45,568 nucleotides of DNA, from positions 1 through 45,568 of the forward strand of contig JAFRQC010000046.1 of NCBI GenBank assembly GCA_017428805.1. Direction: 5' to 3'. A program made the position numbers and the translations under genes. Below are positions 8,587 to 16,446 of the stretch, in pieces. The stretch is from Prevotella sp. Lineage in GTDB: Bacteria > Bacteroidota > Bacteroidia > Bacteroidales > Bacteroidaceae. The notes beneath the pieces were generated by a model that saw only the letters and a program-made list of their open reading frames with translations, was not told where the DNA came from and made no database searches. Numbering within the stretch: the stretch's first letter is position 1; every line of letters starts with the position of its first letter.

Positions 8587-9894
8587 TCAACAATTATATT
8601 CTGCAGTTAATTTGCAGATCCTGACAATCACCTCGACGGCCTTCTGCATCGACTGTATGCTCACAAACTCATACGGCCCGTGGAAGTTCACGCCGCCGGC
8701 GAAGATGTTGGGGCAGGGGAGACCACGGAATGACAGCTGGGCACCGTCAGTACCGCCACGGATGGGCTTCACCTTGGGAGCCACACCACAGTCCTGCATG
8801 GCATGCAGCACGAGGTCGATGACGTGCATCTCGGGGTCAATCTTCTCCTTCATGTTGTAGTATTGGTCGGCGACTTCACAGCTGACCGTCCCTTCACCGT
8901 ATGTCTCATTCATCTGCTCGGCACACTTCTGGATCGTGCGCTTGCGGTCTTCGAAGCGTTCACGGTCGTGGTCGCGGATGATGTAGCTTAGCTTAGCGTT
9001 CTCCACGTTGGCCTGCATGCCCGTCAGGTGGTAGAAACCCTGATAGCCCTCGGTCTGCTCAGGCGTCTCTTCTGCCGGCAGCATCGCCACAAACTCGGCC
9101 GCAAGGCGACAGGCGTTCACCATCTTGCCCTTGGCATAGCCGGGGTGGACGCTTACACCTTTTATATATATCTTAGCGCTGGCTGCGTTGAAGTTCTCAA
9201 ACTCCAACTCACCTACATCGCCGCCGTCCATCGTATAGGCCCAGTCACAGCCGAACTTCTCCACGTCAAAGTGGTGGGCACCCATGCCGATTTCCTCGTC
9301 AGGATTGAAGGCGATGCGGATGTCGCCGTGCTTCACTTCCGGATGGTCTCTCAGCCAGCACAATGCCTCGACGATTTCTGCGATGCCCGCCTTGTCGTCA
9401 GCACCCAAGAGCGTGTGACCGTCAGTCACAATCAGGTCTTCTCCCACATGGCTCAGCAACTCCGGGAACTTCTTCGGCGACATGATGATTTGCTCTCCTT
9501 CGCTACTCTCTCCTTCGCTCCCAGGTAATCTACTGACTCCTGTCTCCTGACTCCTGACTCCTAACAAAATATCACTTCCCTCGTAGTTGCGCACGATTTG
9601 TGGTTTGATGTCTGCTCCAGAACAGTCGGGACTCGTGTCGTAATGCGAGATGAAGCCGATGGTGGGAATCGGTTGGGAGGATTTGCTGTCCGACCGTTTC
9701 ATATTCGACTTCAGTGTGGCATAGAGATACCCTTTGTCGTCGAGTTCGACGTTGCTCAGTCCCTCGTGCTCCAGTTCCTTCTTCAGGTACTCCGCAAAGA
9801 CAAGTTGTTTGGCGGTACTCGGCACCGTCTGGCTGTCCTCAGCCGACTGCGTGTCAAACTTCGTGTAGTTTAAGAATCTTTCGGTAATGTCCAT
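8587..9894 (-). CDS. pepT: peptidase T (tripeptidase), with in-frame inserts
   Basis: A 435-residue M20-family zinc aminotripeptidase, cytoplasmic, releasing the N-terminal residue of tripeptides. Metal and catalytic motifs are all present: [24 protein letters not shown], and near the end R-G-G-T-D-G-A. Usual PepT length is about 405-410. The excess comes from two low-complexity inserts: around residues 63-72 ([10 protein letters not shown]) and around 110-134 (R-S-Q-E-T-G-V-S-R and following), the second encoded by a heptad repeat. Reading frame and catalytic residues are intact, so the enzyme is probably functional. A -7 box on the minus strand lies 21 nt upstream of its ATG. Confidence 0.92.
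   Translation of the reverse strand: MDITERFLNYTKFDTQSAEDSQTVPSTAKQLVFAEYLKKELEHEGLSNVELDDKGYLYATLKSNMKRSDSKSSQPIPTIGFISHYDTSPDCSGADIKPQIVRNYEGSDILLGVRSQETGVSRLPGSEGESSEGEQIIMSPKKFPELLSHVGEDLIVTDGHTLLGADDKAGIAEIVEALCWLRDHPEVKHGDIRIAFNPDEEIGMGAHHFDVEKFGCDWAYTMDGGDVGELEFENFNAASAKIYIKGVSVHPGYAKGKMVNACRLAAEFVAMLPAEETPEQTEGYQGFYHLTGMQANVENAKLSYIIRDHDRERFEDRKRTIQKCAEQMNETYGEGTVSCEVADQYYNMKEKIDPEMHVIDLVLHAMQDCGVAPKVKPIRGGTDGAQLSFRGLPCPNIFAGGVNFHGPYEFVSIQSMQKAVEVIVRICKLTAEYNC
9493..9565 (-). repeat. in-frame heptad repeat inside pepT (GTCAGGA units)
   Basis: On the coding strand, five 7-bp units (GTTAGGA, GTCAGGA, GTCAGGA, GACAGGA, GTCAGTA) are followed by two near-identical 13-14-bp units containing GCGAAGGAGAG. 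The insert encodes R-S-Q-E-T-G and following residues, absent from ordinary PepT. The same GTCAGGA/GACAGGA units occur in two other genes of the window. Confidence 0.85.
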
Positions 9895-9914
9895 ATCTGT
9901 TTGTAATTCTGCTG

Positions 9915-9922
9915 CAAAGTTA
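9915..9922 (-). promoter_or_regulatory. -7 box for pepT (TAACTTTG, minus strand)
   Basis: TAACTTTG on the minus strand fits TAnnTTTG, 21 nt upstream of the pepT ATG. It is divergent from the patatin promoter next to it. Confidence 0.6.
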
Positions 9923-9941
9923 CGAATTATTTTCCATTTCC

Positions 9942-9972
9942 TTTGCTATTTGGGAAATAATTGCTACTTTTG
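9942..9972 (+). promoter_or_regulatory. full Bacteroidetes promoter (TTTG-N19-TACTTTTG) for the patatin gene
   Basis: TTTG at 9942-9945 and TACTTTTG at 9965-9972, separated by 19 nt, match the phylum consensus very well. This also rules against the GTG at 9972 as a start codon, since it overlaps the -7 box. Confidence 0.8.
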
Positions 9973-9995
9973 TGCCTTCAAATGGAAATGCTGAT

Positions 9996-10952
9996 ATGAA
10001 AAGGATACTCAATATGGTTTTGTGCCTGGCGCTGATGATGCCGGCATTAGCTGACCGTCCGAAGATCGGGCTGGCGTTGGGAGGCGGCGGTGCCAAGGGT
10101 GCTGCAGAGGTAGGCGTGCTGAAGGTATTGGAAGAGGCAGGCATCCACGTGGATTACATCGTTGGCACCTCGATAGGTTCCATCGTCGGAGGACTTTATG
10201 CGGCTGGCTACACCGCCACAGAACTCGAAACGATGTTCCAGACGCAGGAGTGGCTTACGCTGCTCACCGACCGCAAGGCCTCGCTGGCTAATGAACCCTA
10301 TACGACCATCGACGGTGTGACTTATGTCTTTGGTTTTCCCATTCGCGACCGTCAGTCGAAAGGGTTTGGGGTGATGAAAGGCGGTCAGATAGAACACTTG
10401 CTCGACTCGATGGCCAGCGCGAAAGGCTGTGCCAACTTCGATTCGCTCAAGATATCTTTCTGTTGTGTGGCTGCCGACATCCGCAGTGGCTCAGAGGTGA
10501 TACTCCGTGAGGGTAAACTGGCGCAGGCAATGAGGGCCTCGATGGCCATACCGGGCGTGTTCAAACCTGTTGACAGAGGTGACTATAAACTCGTGGATGG
10601 TGGTATGCTCAACAATCTGCCCGTCGATGTATGCCGTGAGATGGGAGCAGACATCGTCATCGCCGTCGATCTGCAACAGAACGATCAGAAGCCCCGTCAG
10701 CAGACGGACTTGTCGATGTTCTCCGCCATTGCCGACCTCTTAGGCGTGGGTGGCATCCTCAACTGGATCCTGAACCGTCCTGACATCGAGAAGTATATCA
10801 CAAACAGGCAACAGGCCGATATCCTCATCCGTCCCTATCTGCCTGATTACGATGTCGCCAGTTTCGGCAATAAGATCGCAGCCCGTATGATACAGTCAGG
10901 AGCCGACGCCACGCGCCAGCTCCTGCCACAACTCCGTGCTTTGGGTAACTAA
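9996..10952 (+). CDS. secreted patatin-like phospholipase
   Basis: ATG at 9996 was chosen because the upstream GTG lies in the promoter and because a good signal peptide follows (K-R-I-L, hydrophobic V-L-C-L-A-L-M-M-P, cleavage after A-L-A). The 318-residue product carries the patatin catalytic set: G-G-G-G-A-K-G oxyanion hole, nucleophile Ser in G-T-S-I-G-S, and D-G-G with the catalytic Asp near residue 200. Patatins hydrolyse ester bonds of lipids. It lacks the POTRA and barrel domains of longer PlpD/PatA-like proteins, so it is probably a free periplasmic or exported lipase. Its stop overlaps that of the convergent gene by 3 nt. Confidence 0.88.
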   Translation: MKRILNMVLCLALMMPALADRPKIGLALGGGGAKGAAEVGVLKVLEEAGIHVDYIVGTSIGSIVGGLYAAGYTATELETMFQTQEWLTLLTDRKASLANEPYTTIDGVTYVFGFPIRDRQSKGFGVMKGGQIEHLLDSMASAKGCANFDSLKISFCCVAADIRSGSEVILREGKLAQAMRASMAIPGVFKPVDRGDYKLVDGGMLNNLPVDVCREMGADIVIAVDLQQNDQKPRQQTDLSMFSAIADLLGVGGILNWILNRPDIEKYITNRQQADILIRPYLPDYDVASFGNKIAARMIQSGADATRQLLPQLRALGN

Positions 10953-11830
10953 TAGGCGTACACCAATCCGTACTTTTCGTGCAGAAGACGAAGGGAACCG
11001 TCGGACTTCATCTGGCGGATGACATCATTTACCTGTTGTAGCAAGTCCTCCTGACCTTTGCGCATTAGCACGCCGATCTCACCGTGAGTGAACGGCTCGT
11101 TTATTAGCGGAGCAGCCAGGCGTGGATCCGTCTGTACATAGTAGGGAGCCTCTGTAATCTCTGTTATCATCACGTCAGCATCGCCCTCAGCAATGAGCGT
11201 TGGGATTTCCTCGTTCTTCTGATGGACGATGATGGTGGCGTGGGTGAGATTTGCGTTGGCGAACTTCTCGTTCAGTCCGCCGGGATTCACCATCACGCGC
11301 ACTTCAGGCTTGTCGATGTCGGCTAATGACTTGTAGTGGTCGACATCCTCAGCACGGCAGAGGATGGTCTTGCCGTTTGCCAGATAGCCGTCGCTCATCA
11401 GCATCGTCTCGCGGCGGGCATCGGTAATGGTGATGCCTCCGATGGCGAGGTCGAAGGTCTGCGGCTCAGCCTGAACGTCTGCCGAAAGGGTAGGCCACGA
11501 GGTGGGTACGAACTGTAGTCCGACGCCCAATCGTTTGGCAATCTCCCCAGCCACTTCGATGCCGAAGCCCCAATAAGTCCCGTCGTCTTCACGAAAAGAC
11601 AGCGGCCTGTAGTCGCCCGTAGTCCCCGCCAGCAACGTGCCACGCTCCTGAATGCGGCTGATAGTCGGCTGATTGACGATCTCCGTTGCATTATCCTCGT
11701 TCGCCGAACACGAGCAAAACGATACGGTGCCGCTCAGCAGCGCTATAGCCACCACCAACACAATAGCTACGGCAAAGACAATCGCCTTGACTTTGTTTCT
11801 CAATACTTTACGCCTATGATCTTTGTTCAT
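10949..11830 (-). CDS. PheC-like periplasmic binding-fold protein (cyclohexadienyl dehydratase or family-3 solute-binding protein)
   Basis: A 293-residue protein with an N-terminal membrane segment (about 13-40, ending in the Cys-rich S-F-C-S-C-S) and a type II periplasmic binding fold. G-T-T-G-D-Y-R-P-L-S, F-V-P-T-S-W-P-T-L, G-G-I-T-I-T, M-S-D-G-Y and V-N-P-G-G-L-N-E-K-F are close to what I recall of bacterial PheC, which converts prephenate or arogenate to phenylpyruvate or phenylalanine in the periplasm. An amino-acid-binding transporter protein is the alternative; no permease genes are adjacent, which favours an enzyme or orphan receptor. ATG at 11830 is preferred over GTG at 11839. A -7 box lies about 50 nt upstream. 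Confidence 0.75.
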   Translation of the reverse strand: MNKDHRRKVLRNKVKAIVFAVAIVLVVAIALLSGTVSFCSCSANEDNATEIVNQPTISRIQERGTLLAGTTGDYRPLSFREDDGTYWGFGIEVAGEIAKRLGVGLQFVPTSWPTLSADVQAEPQTFDLAIGGITITDARRETMLMSDGYLANGKTILCRAEDVDHYKSLADIDKPEVRVMVNPGGLNEKFANANLTHATIIVHQKNEEIPTLIAEGDADVMITEITEAPYYVQTDPRLAAPLINEPFTHGEIGVLMRKGQEDLLQQVNDVIRQMKSDGSLRLLHEKYGLVYAY

Positions 11831-11880
11831 ATTACACACCTTATTTAATATACAACTTTGGCAAATTTAATATACTGCGG

Positions 11881-11888
11881 CAAAGGTA
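11881..11888 (-). promoter_or_regulatory. -7 box for the PheC-like gene (TACCTTTG, minus strand)
   Basis: TACCTTTG on the minus strand, about 50 nt upstream of the ATG at 11830. Confidence 0.6.
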
Positions 11889-12117
11889 GCCATTTTCAGT
11901 CGAATAATTGTACTTTCGCACCTAAATTTAGTATAGTTTATAAAAGTAATGACCCAAAAAGCCGTGCATCTCATGTGAAAAGGCATATGATAACCAATTT
12001 TCTTTATTCCAAATTCTTCAAATTCACATTTGCTTCTATATGATGATTGAAAAATGCCTGCTAAGTTATTGATTTTAAACGTGTTTAGTTTATATTTTTT
12101 ATAAGTATCCCTTCTAT

Positions 12118-12429
12118 TTTGCTTCTACTTTACTTCTACTTTGCTTCTACTTTGTCTCTACTAACCTTCTACCTTACCTCTACGGTCTGAATACCTTATC
12201 CCGACAAGCAGAAAACCTTAGGCTCATAGTGTATTCCCACGGTGGGAATGTCATGTTCCCATACTGGGAACACCACGTTCCCATGGTGGGAACATTTCTT
12301 CCATCTAATGTAAATCCTGATTTTGAATCACTTTAATGACAATATTACGCCTTCTTCCTATTTGTAGATGATTAGTAGAAGCAAAGTAGAGGCAAAGTAG
12401 AAGGAAGGTAGAAGGAAAATAGATGCAAT
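12118..12429. repeat. 11-bp phased inverted array with central 22-bp palindromes
   Basis: Six consecutive 11-bp units of TTTGCTTCTAC type run from 12118 to 12183. Five 11-bp units of exactly the opposite orientation (GTAGAAGCAAA type) run from 12375 to 12429. Between them lie three palindromes at 22-bp spacing (separate entry). The whole forms a roughly symmetric structure of about 310 bp in an AT-rich gene-free stretch. Nothing in it looks coding. The rest of 11889-12545 holds no gene I can support. Confidence 0.85.
12231..12296. repeat. three 22-bp units, each a palindrome GTTCCCAnnnTGGGAAC
   Basis: Palindromes at 12233-12249, 12255-12271 and 12277-12293 have centres exactly 22 bp apart (12241, 12263, 12285), two turns of the helix. 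The first reads ATTCCCAC-G-GTGGGAAT, the other two GTTCCCA-nnn-TGGGAAC. Such an array could be three operator sites for a dimeric protein, or a product of hairpin-driven duplication. Confidence 0.85.
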
Positions 12430-12544
12430 ATTTGAGTTAAAACATTTAGACACAGTAATATGCGCGCATTTCAGTAGAGGCAAACAATGAATTCTGATAA
12501 TATACCTTGACATTTTATATAAGCCTTTATCGGGATAATATAGG

Positions 12545-12700
12545 TACATCAGCAGGCAGTTGCGTCAGGAACTTCCCGGATTACGTGGTTTTGGCGCGTC
12601 AAATCTCAAAAACATGCGTTTATTCTATGAAGCATGGTATATGATAGAACCAAATTCGCCAATTGCGATTGGCGAATTAAGTGAAAAGACGACAGAATAT
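12545..12700 (+). pseudogene. remnant of a DUF1016 (YhcG-like) nuclease-family gene
   Basis: About 45 codons read Y-I-S-R-Q-L-R-Q-E-L-P-G-L-R-G-F-G, then N-L-K-N-M-R-L-F-Y-E-A-W, matching the N-terminal domain of DUF1016/YhcG proteins. Upstream and downstream family sequence is missing, no start codon fits, and the frame loses similarity by about 12690. It is a fragment of a once mobile or defence-related gene. A perfect 11-bp inverted repeat with a TGCG loop (12653-12678) falls at its 3' part. Confidence 0.65.
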
Positions 12701-12840
12701 GCCGAGCAGAAAAGATGCTCTTCTTCTTCAATTTCAAAGCTGGCTTCTATGAGCGTTTCTATAGTTATTTCAATCCTCAGACCATCATTAGGAGTATGAA
12801 ACACTTCCTTCAATAGTGTAATTATGTATTCGATGCCCAT
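12625..12840 (-). CDS. short unidentified minus-strand ORF, possibly a gene fragment
   Basis: Seventy-one codons starting M-G-I-E-Y-I-I-T-L-L-K-E-V-F-H. The first 50 or so residues have a plausible protein composition (acidic E-E-E-E-H, alternating hydrophobics); the end runs antisense through the DUF1016 remnant and is probably not original. No promoter or ribosome binding site is evident. It may be the start of a gene cut when the DUF1016 fragment joined it, or chance. Confidence 0.25.
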   Translation of the reverse strand: MGIEYIITLLKEVFHTPNDGLRIEITIETLIEASFEIEEEEHLFCSAYSVVFSLNSPIAIGEFGSIIYHAS

Positions 12841-12947
12841 AAACGAAATTTCTGTTTTTTATCTTGTTTTATGCATGGAGTAAGTGCATTTTACGTTCTT
12901 TTTCGTGTTTTTTTCGATAAATAGAGATTAATCTGCCATTTTTTTAC

Positions 12948-12955
12948 TATCTTTG
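12948..12955 (+). promoter_or_regulatory. -7 box (TATCTTTG) upstream of the structured RNA
   Basis: TATCTTTG followed by C matches the phylum consensus and would start a transcript near 12962, ahead of the structured region at 13020-13154 and the HIRAN gene at 13218. Confidence 0.6.
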
Positions 12956-13019
12956 CAACGTGTTCTTATGGACACAATACATTGTGGGTTATGAATTAGC
13001 GTTCGCTATCTCTTCTTGT

Positions 13020-13154
13020 CCCCCGAAACGTGGAAAATTTCAACAGGACAGCGTTGCTCATGTAAACGTAGAAAGAAAAGATAAGGTGAATGCTCACGCG
13101 ATAGGCGTGGGCTGAACTTATCTCTACGTTTGGGCAATTTCCACGGCCTCGGGG
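13020..13154 (+). ncRNA. structured RNA candidate, long interrupted hairpin (6S-like shape)
   Basis: One long hairpin with bulges can be drawn by eye. Closing stem: CCCCGA (13021-13026) with TCGGGG (13149-13154), then CGTGGAAA (13029-13036) with TTTCCACG (13138-13145). Next comes a large uneven bubble, then AAACGTAGA (13064-13072) with TCTACGTTT (13123-13131), GATAAG (13080-13085) with CTTATC (13117-13122), and a terminal 8-bp stem (13092-13099 with 13105-13112) with loop gatag. A -7 box lies 65 nt upstream of the core. A closing stem, large central bubble and long apical arm recall 6S RNA; a 5' leader of the HIRAN gene is the alternative. Identity is inferred from shape only. Confidence 0.6.
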
Positions 13155-13217
13155 AAGATAAAGGAGGTTCACGCTTCTTCAAGTCCAAACATGAAGTAAA
13201 ACTTAAAACTCATTGAT

Positions 13218-15434
13218 ATGCACGTCAGTAAAATTTATGAGATGCCCGTAGATGCATACGGCGATGTACGCACATTAGTTCGTGGACTTCCTTATCAATG
13301 CCCTGATGATTGGGAAGACGTTTTGGATTCCTTAGATGAAGACAGCAATCTTTATCTTGTCAAAGAACCAGATAACCCCAAAGACAAATTAGCTATAGCC
13401 GCCTATCTTGACGATAGACGTGTTGGTTATGTTGCTGCTTCTGATAACGGCAAAATCTGGCTTTATCTCACAGACGAGAAGATGCCTTGCAAATTCATCG
13501 AGAGATTTGATGCAAGTTTCAAGATTTCTTTCGAAAACCCACGCCACTTATTTGAAGATATGCCTTTTGAGGAAATATATAGGGATAAGGATGGTGTAAC
13601 AGATGAACCATTCCCAAACTTTGAGATTCCTTTCTTAACAAACCCCAAGGACAATAACTACGAGTGGCTTGACGATAGAACGTACATCATGGACTTAGAA
13701 AAGTTCATACCAGATTTTCGCAGGAAACTTGCGGCTCGAATGATTATTCTCGTGGGACGGAAAAACAGCAAAGGTGAATACTGTTATTACTTGCCCTACG
13801 CCAATAATATCATTGCTGACATACATAATGAAGAGATAAAGGATACCATCGACGAATGCGGATTTGTCATTGCCTTGCCAGATGTACCAATGATGACAGA
13901 GCGTGGAGGTATCTTTATGGATCTTCATGTCACATACTTGACCGGAATAATATTCTGGACTTTTGACTCCATGCACCAGTCTGAGTTCGTTTTCCATTTG
14001 AGAGAAGATATTGAAGAACGTCCAAAAACAAAGAAGAAAGAATCAATCAAGAAGAGGCAACATAAGGAATCTACCCCAACGGCATCTGTCAAGAAAACCC
14101 ATGATGAAGAGTCTTATGAAGTATCTGATGATCCTGAAGGAGGCAAGCATGTTTCTATGGGAGTTATAGTCCCAGAGGAAGGCGACGAGGACTTTGATTT
14201 CTGTACATACGAATGTCGTATCAGTGACAAAAAGCAGATAGACATCATAACGAGGTACATGAAACGTTATGAAGAAGGTAAAGAGCCTAGGCCTTTCCTT
14301 ATGATTGGCAGGCCCTGCTTAGGTTTAGATAACATTGATATTTTCTATTCATTGGATGGGGAGATAATTTTTAATTTCATATTTGAAGAGAAAGTAAAAG
14401 GCTGGATAAGAGAGGCTGGCTTTGTATTGGGAAAAATTACAGAATACCACTTGTTCCCTCTCACAGACACGTTAGATATTACCCTGTCTGTTTCTAGACG
14501 CAAAAGTGGTGAGTTACTTTTCAAACAGGCATCGGAAGAGGCTATGGACTATATTGAAGAATATGTCAATTCTGTGGCTGAACATAATGTGGAAACAAGA
14601 ATCATTGATGCAGTCAAGAACTATATGTCGGGTGATTCAGCAACGCCTTATAAAGTACTTATTATTACCCAATATGGTATAGGTACATGTACAACTCTGG
14701 ATGGAGAAGAAATAGCAATGATTTATAATGATGAAATTATAGAGCTGGCAGAGAAAAACAAGGGAGTGTTTGGGTATATTACCAAATTTAGATACGATGA
14801 TGATGGAGACGCATGGTTTACTATAAGGGTGTCAAGAAGTATTCCCAGACTTTCTGGGGAGAAGGAATCTGAGACATCGGAAAATGCGGAGGCAACGCAG
14901 GGATCATCTGTCACAGATGAGCAAGATAATCTTTCTGCCCGACCCTCAATCTCTGAAGAGGTCTTTTCTAAATTCATAAGTGACAATATTGGTTGCGACG
15001 TTTTAAATGCGCCAAACTCATCATGGAAATATGACACTACAGATTTTCTTGGCAATGGCAGCGAAATGTATGAGACATATATTTTCAAGAAACCTGTTTT
15101 TGGCAATCCCAAATGCAAAGATGTGCAAGTCAATGTTGTTAAAGGAGATAGTGTAAATTTGTGTATAGATATCAAAATGAATAAAAAAGAAATATTTGAT
15201 TTTGTTTATAGATACAAGAAACTATTCTTCCCTGATTACACATTGGCAAAGTGTAAGAAAGAGTACGGAAATGAAGAATTTTCAATCTATACTGAAGGTA
15301 TAACTCCGTCCCTTGATATTAGGTTCCCGTTTATGGGTGACCCTTGCTCTATTATTTTTTACACTTCGTTCTGCAACAAAGCCTATATAGACAAGCAAAA
15401 AGCAAAGGGGAAGATACTCACACTCCAGAAATAG
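13218..15434 (+). CDS. large accessory protein with N-terminal HIRAN domain and internal repeats
   Basis: A 738-residue soluble protein, AT-rich in codon use compared with its neighbours. Residues about 40-90 (L-Y-L-V-K-E-P-D-N-P-K-D-K-L-A-I-A-A-Y, then R-V-G-Y-V) match the HIRAN domain, a DNA-binding module of helicases and phage proteins. Three further segments (about 170-245, 355-430, 472-545) share a pattern: a beta strand (ILVGR, LMIGR, LIITQ), a D-G-E or N-N motif followed by I, an N-E-E-I-K helix, then G-F-V-I/G-Y-I and a closing strand, suggesting diverged tandem copies. Charged linkers (K-K-K-E-S-I-K-K-R; a Ser/Glu-rich stretch near 550) separate them. The last 160 residues are not recognised. 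No helicase or nuclease domain is seen. Function unknown. Confidence 0.8.
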   Translation: MHVSKIYEMPVDAYGDVRTLVRGLPYQCPDDWEDVLDSLDEDSNLYLVKEPDNPKDKLAIAAYLDDRRVGYVAASDNGKIWLYLTDEKMPCKFIERFDASFKISFENPRHLFEDMPFEEIYRDKDGVTDEPFPNFEIPFLTNPKDNNYEWLDDRTYIMDLEKFIPDFRRKLAARMIILVGRKNSKGEYCYYLPYANNIIADIHNEEIKDTIDECGFVIALPDVPMMTERGGIFMDLHVTYLTGIIFWTFDSMHQSEFVFHLREDIEERPKTKKKESIKKRQHKESTPTASVKKTHDEESYEVSDDPEGGKHVSMGVIVPEEGDEDFDFCTYECRISDKKQIDIITRYMKRYEEGKEPRPFLMIGRPCLGLDNIDIFYSLDGEIIFNFIFEEKVKGWIREAGFVLGKITEYHLFPLTDTLDITLSVSRRKSGELLFKQASEEAMDYIEEYVNSVAEHNVETRIIDAVKNYMSGDSATPYKVLIITQYGIGTCTTLDGEEIAMIYNDEIIELAEKNKGVFGYITKFRYDDDGDAWFTIRVSRSIPRLSGEKESETSENAEATQGSSVTDEQDNLSARPSISEEVFSKFISDNIGCDVLNAPNSSWKYDTTDFLGNGSEMYETYIFKKPVFGNPKCKDVQVNVVKGDSVNLCIDIKMNKKEIFDFVYRYKKLFFPDYTLAKCKKEYGNEEFSIYTEGITPSLDIRFPFMGDPCSIIFYTSFCNKAYIDKQKAKGKILTLQK

Positions 15435-15472
15435 TTCATTATCTCATATACTTTAAAAATATACTATAAGAA

Positions 15473-15509
15473 AAATCTCCCACTTTAGTCATGGCAGTGT
15501 GGGAGATTT
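15473..15509. terminator. hairpin terminator between convergent genes
   Basis: AAATCTCCCAC (15473-15483) pairs perfectly with GTGGGAGATTT (15499-15509), loop 15 nt. On the minus strand the stem is followed by a U-rich run, so it would end transcription of the minus-strand gene, and it may serve the HIRAN gene too. Confidence 0.75.
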
Positions 15510-15525
15510 CTTGCTAATTACATTA

Positions 15526-15998
15526 TCATATTTTCAGTGGCTTTCTCATGCCCCAAAATGGATTGACTAAAATTCTGGAATAACCATAGTGTTCTACAAG
15601 CCAGTGCTGCAACTCATGGACAAAATGGAATTCTTCTGCTTGCATTTTCATCCATAGTTGTGTGTTATGCAGTCTTTCTGACATTGTTACCATAAAAGGT
15701 GGGCGAGAATAGACGTCCTCTTGCAGATACACCTTCCCAATCTCATAAGGGCGTGATGATTCGTGTCATAGTAAATTTGTTTGGCAAGTTCACTTTCTAT
15801 AGGCACACCTACTACATATTTAGCTGGTATGTCAGATAATACACCAGCGAGAGTGATAGTTCCATCTGCGTTAATGGACATTACAGAATAAACCTGAATT
15901 TGCGGTTGTGCAATGTCAAGCCTCGCAAAATCAGTATAATCACTGGCGATAGTTACAATGTCATCGACATTGAACTTGAATGTTGTTGTCTGGGTCAT
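15526..15998 (-). pseudogene. frameshifted hypothetical gene
   Basis: The ATG at 15998 opens a frame (M-T-Q-T-T-T-F-K-F-N-V-D-D-I-V, with a small beta-rich domain) that runs to about 15760. The natural continuation then lies in another frame (P-Y-E-I-G-K-V-Y-L-Q-E-D-V-Y-S-R-P-P-F-M-V) and ends at 15526 after H-E-L-Q-H-W-L. Joined, the product would be about 155 residues. The family is not recognised. A single-base change near 15755-15770 would restore the frame, so either the gene is broken in this strain or this is a sequencing error. It reads toward the terminator at 15473-15509. Confidence 0.6.
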
Positions 15999-16292
15999 AA
16001 TGTTGTTTTTTTTATAATGTTTATGAAGCAATATCGCTTCATTGCTCAATATAATACCGGGGAGGCTCGTAGTCAAGGGCAAAAAACACCTGATAGTTTG
16101 AATCGCTTCAGGGACTACCAAGAATGAACAGTGCAAAGATATGAATTATTATCGTTTTTTGAAATCAAATTCATCACAAAATCATATTTTAATTTCAAAA
16201 TTGGCATGATTTAGTCCGATTTTACGATTAAAATCTCAAATTCGACAGTTTTATTCTGTCTTTAATCTCAATGTGACCTTCTTATTTGAAGT

Positions 16293-16341
16293 GCAATTGT
16301 CCGAAACAATCAAAAACATTTTGAATCCGTTGGACAATTGC
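16293..16341. repeat. 10-bp inverted repeat in AT-rich gap
   Basis: GCAATTGTCC (16293-16302) and GGACAATTGC (16332-16341) with a 29-nt loop. It lies in the stretch 15999-16390, which has no supportable gene and is AT-rich. Role unknown. Confidence 0.6.
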
Positions 16342-16392
16342 GATGAATAGGGCGTTCTGCTGAAAAGAAACATATGATATATAAATAACAGA

Positions 16393-16424
16393 CCCGACAG
16401 CTTGATAAATCAGAGGCTGCCGGG
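16393..16424 (-). terminator. terminator hairpin after tRNA-Arg
   Basis: CCCGACAGC (16393-16401) pairs with GCTGCCGGG (16416-16424) with one mismatch. On the minus strand it lies just past the 3' end of the tRNA and is followed by a T-rich stretch. Confidence 0.6.
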
Positions 16425-16446
16425 AATCAACGGTCTATTATTAGAG

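Noticed and set aside
9972..9995. GTG start for the patatin gene
   Set aside because: It overlaps the promoter -7 box and precedes a better ATG with a clean signal peptide.
12118..12429. CRISPR array
   Set aside because: Units are 11 or 22 bp, contiguous, without unique spacers, and no cas genes are present.
12358..12549. 63-codon minus-strand ORF over the right 11-bp array
   Set aside because: It is read largely from repeat sequence and has no initiation signals.
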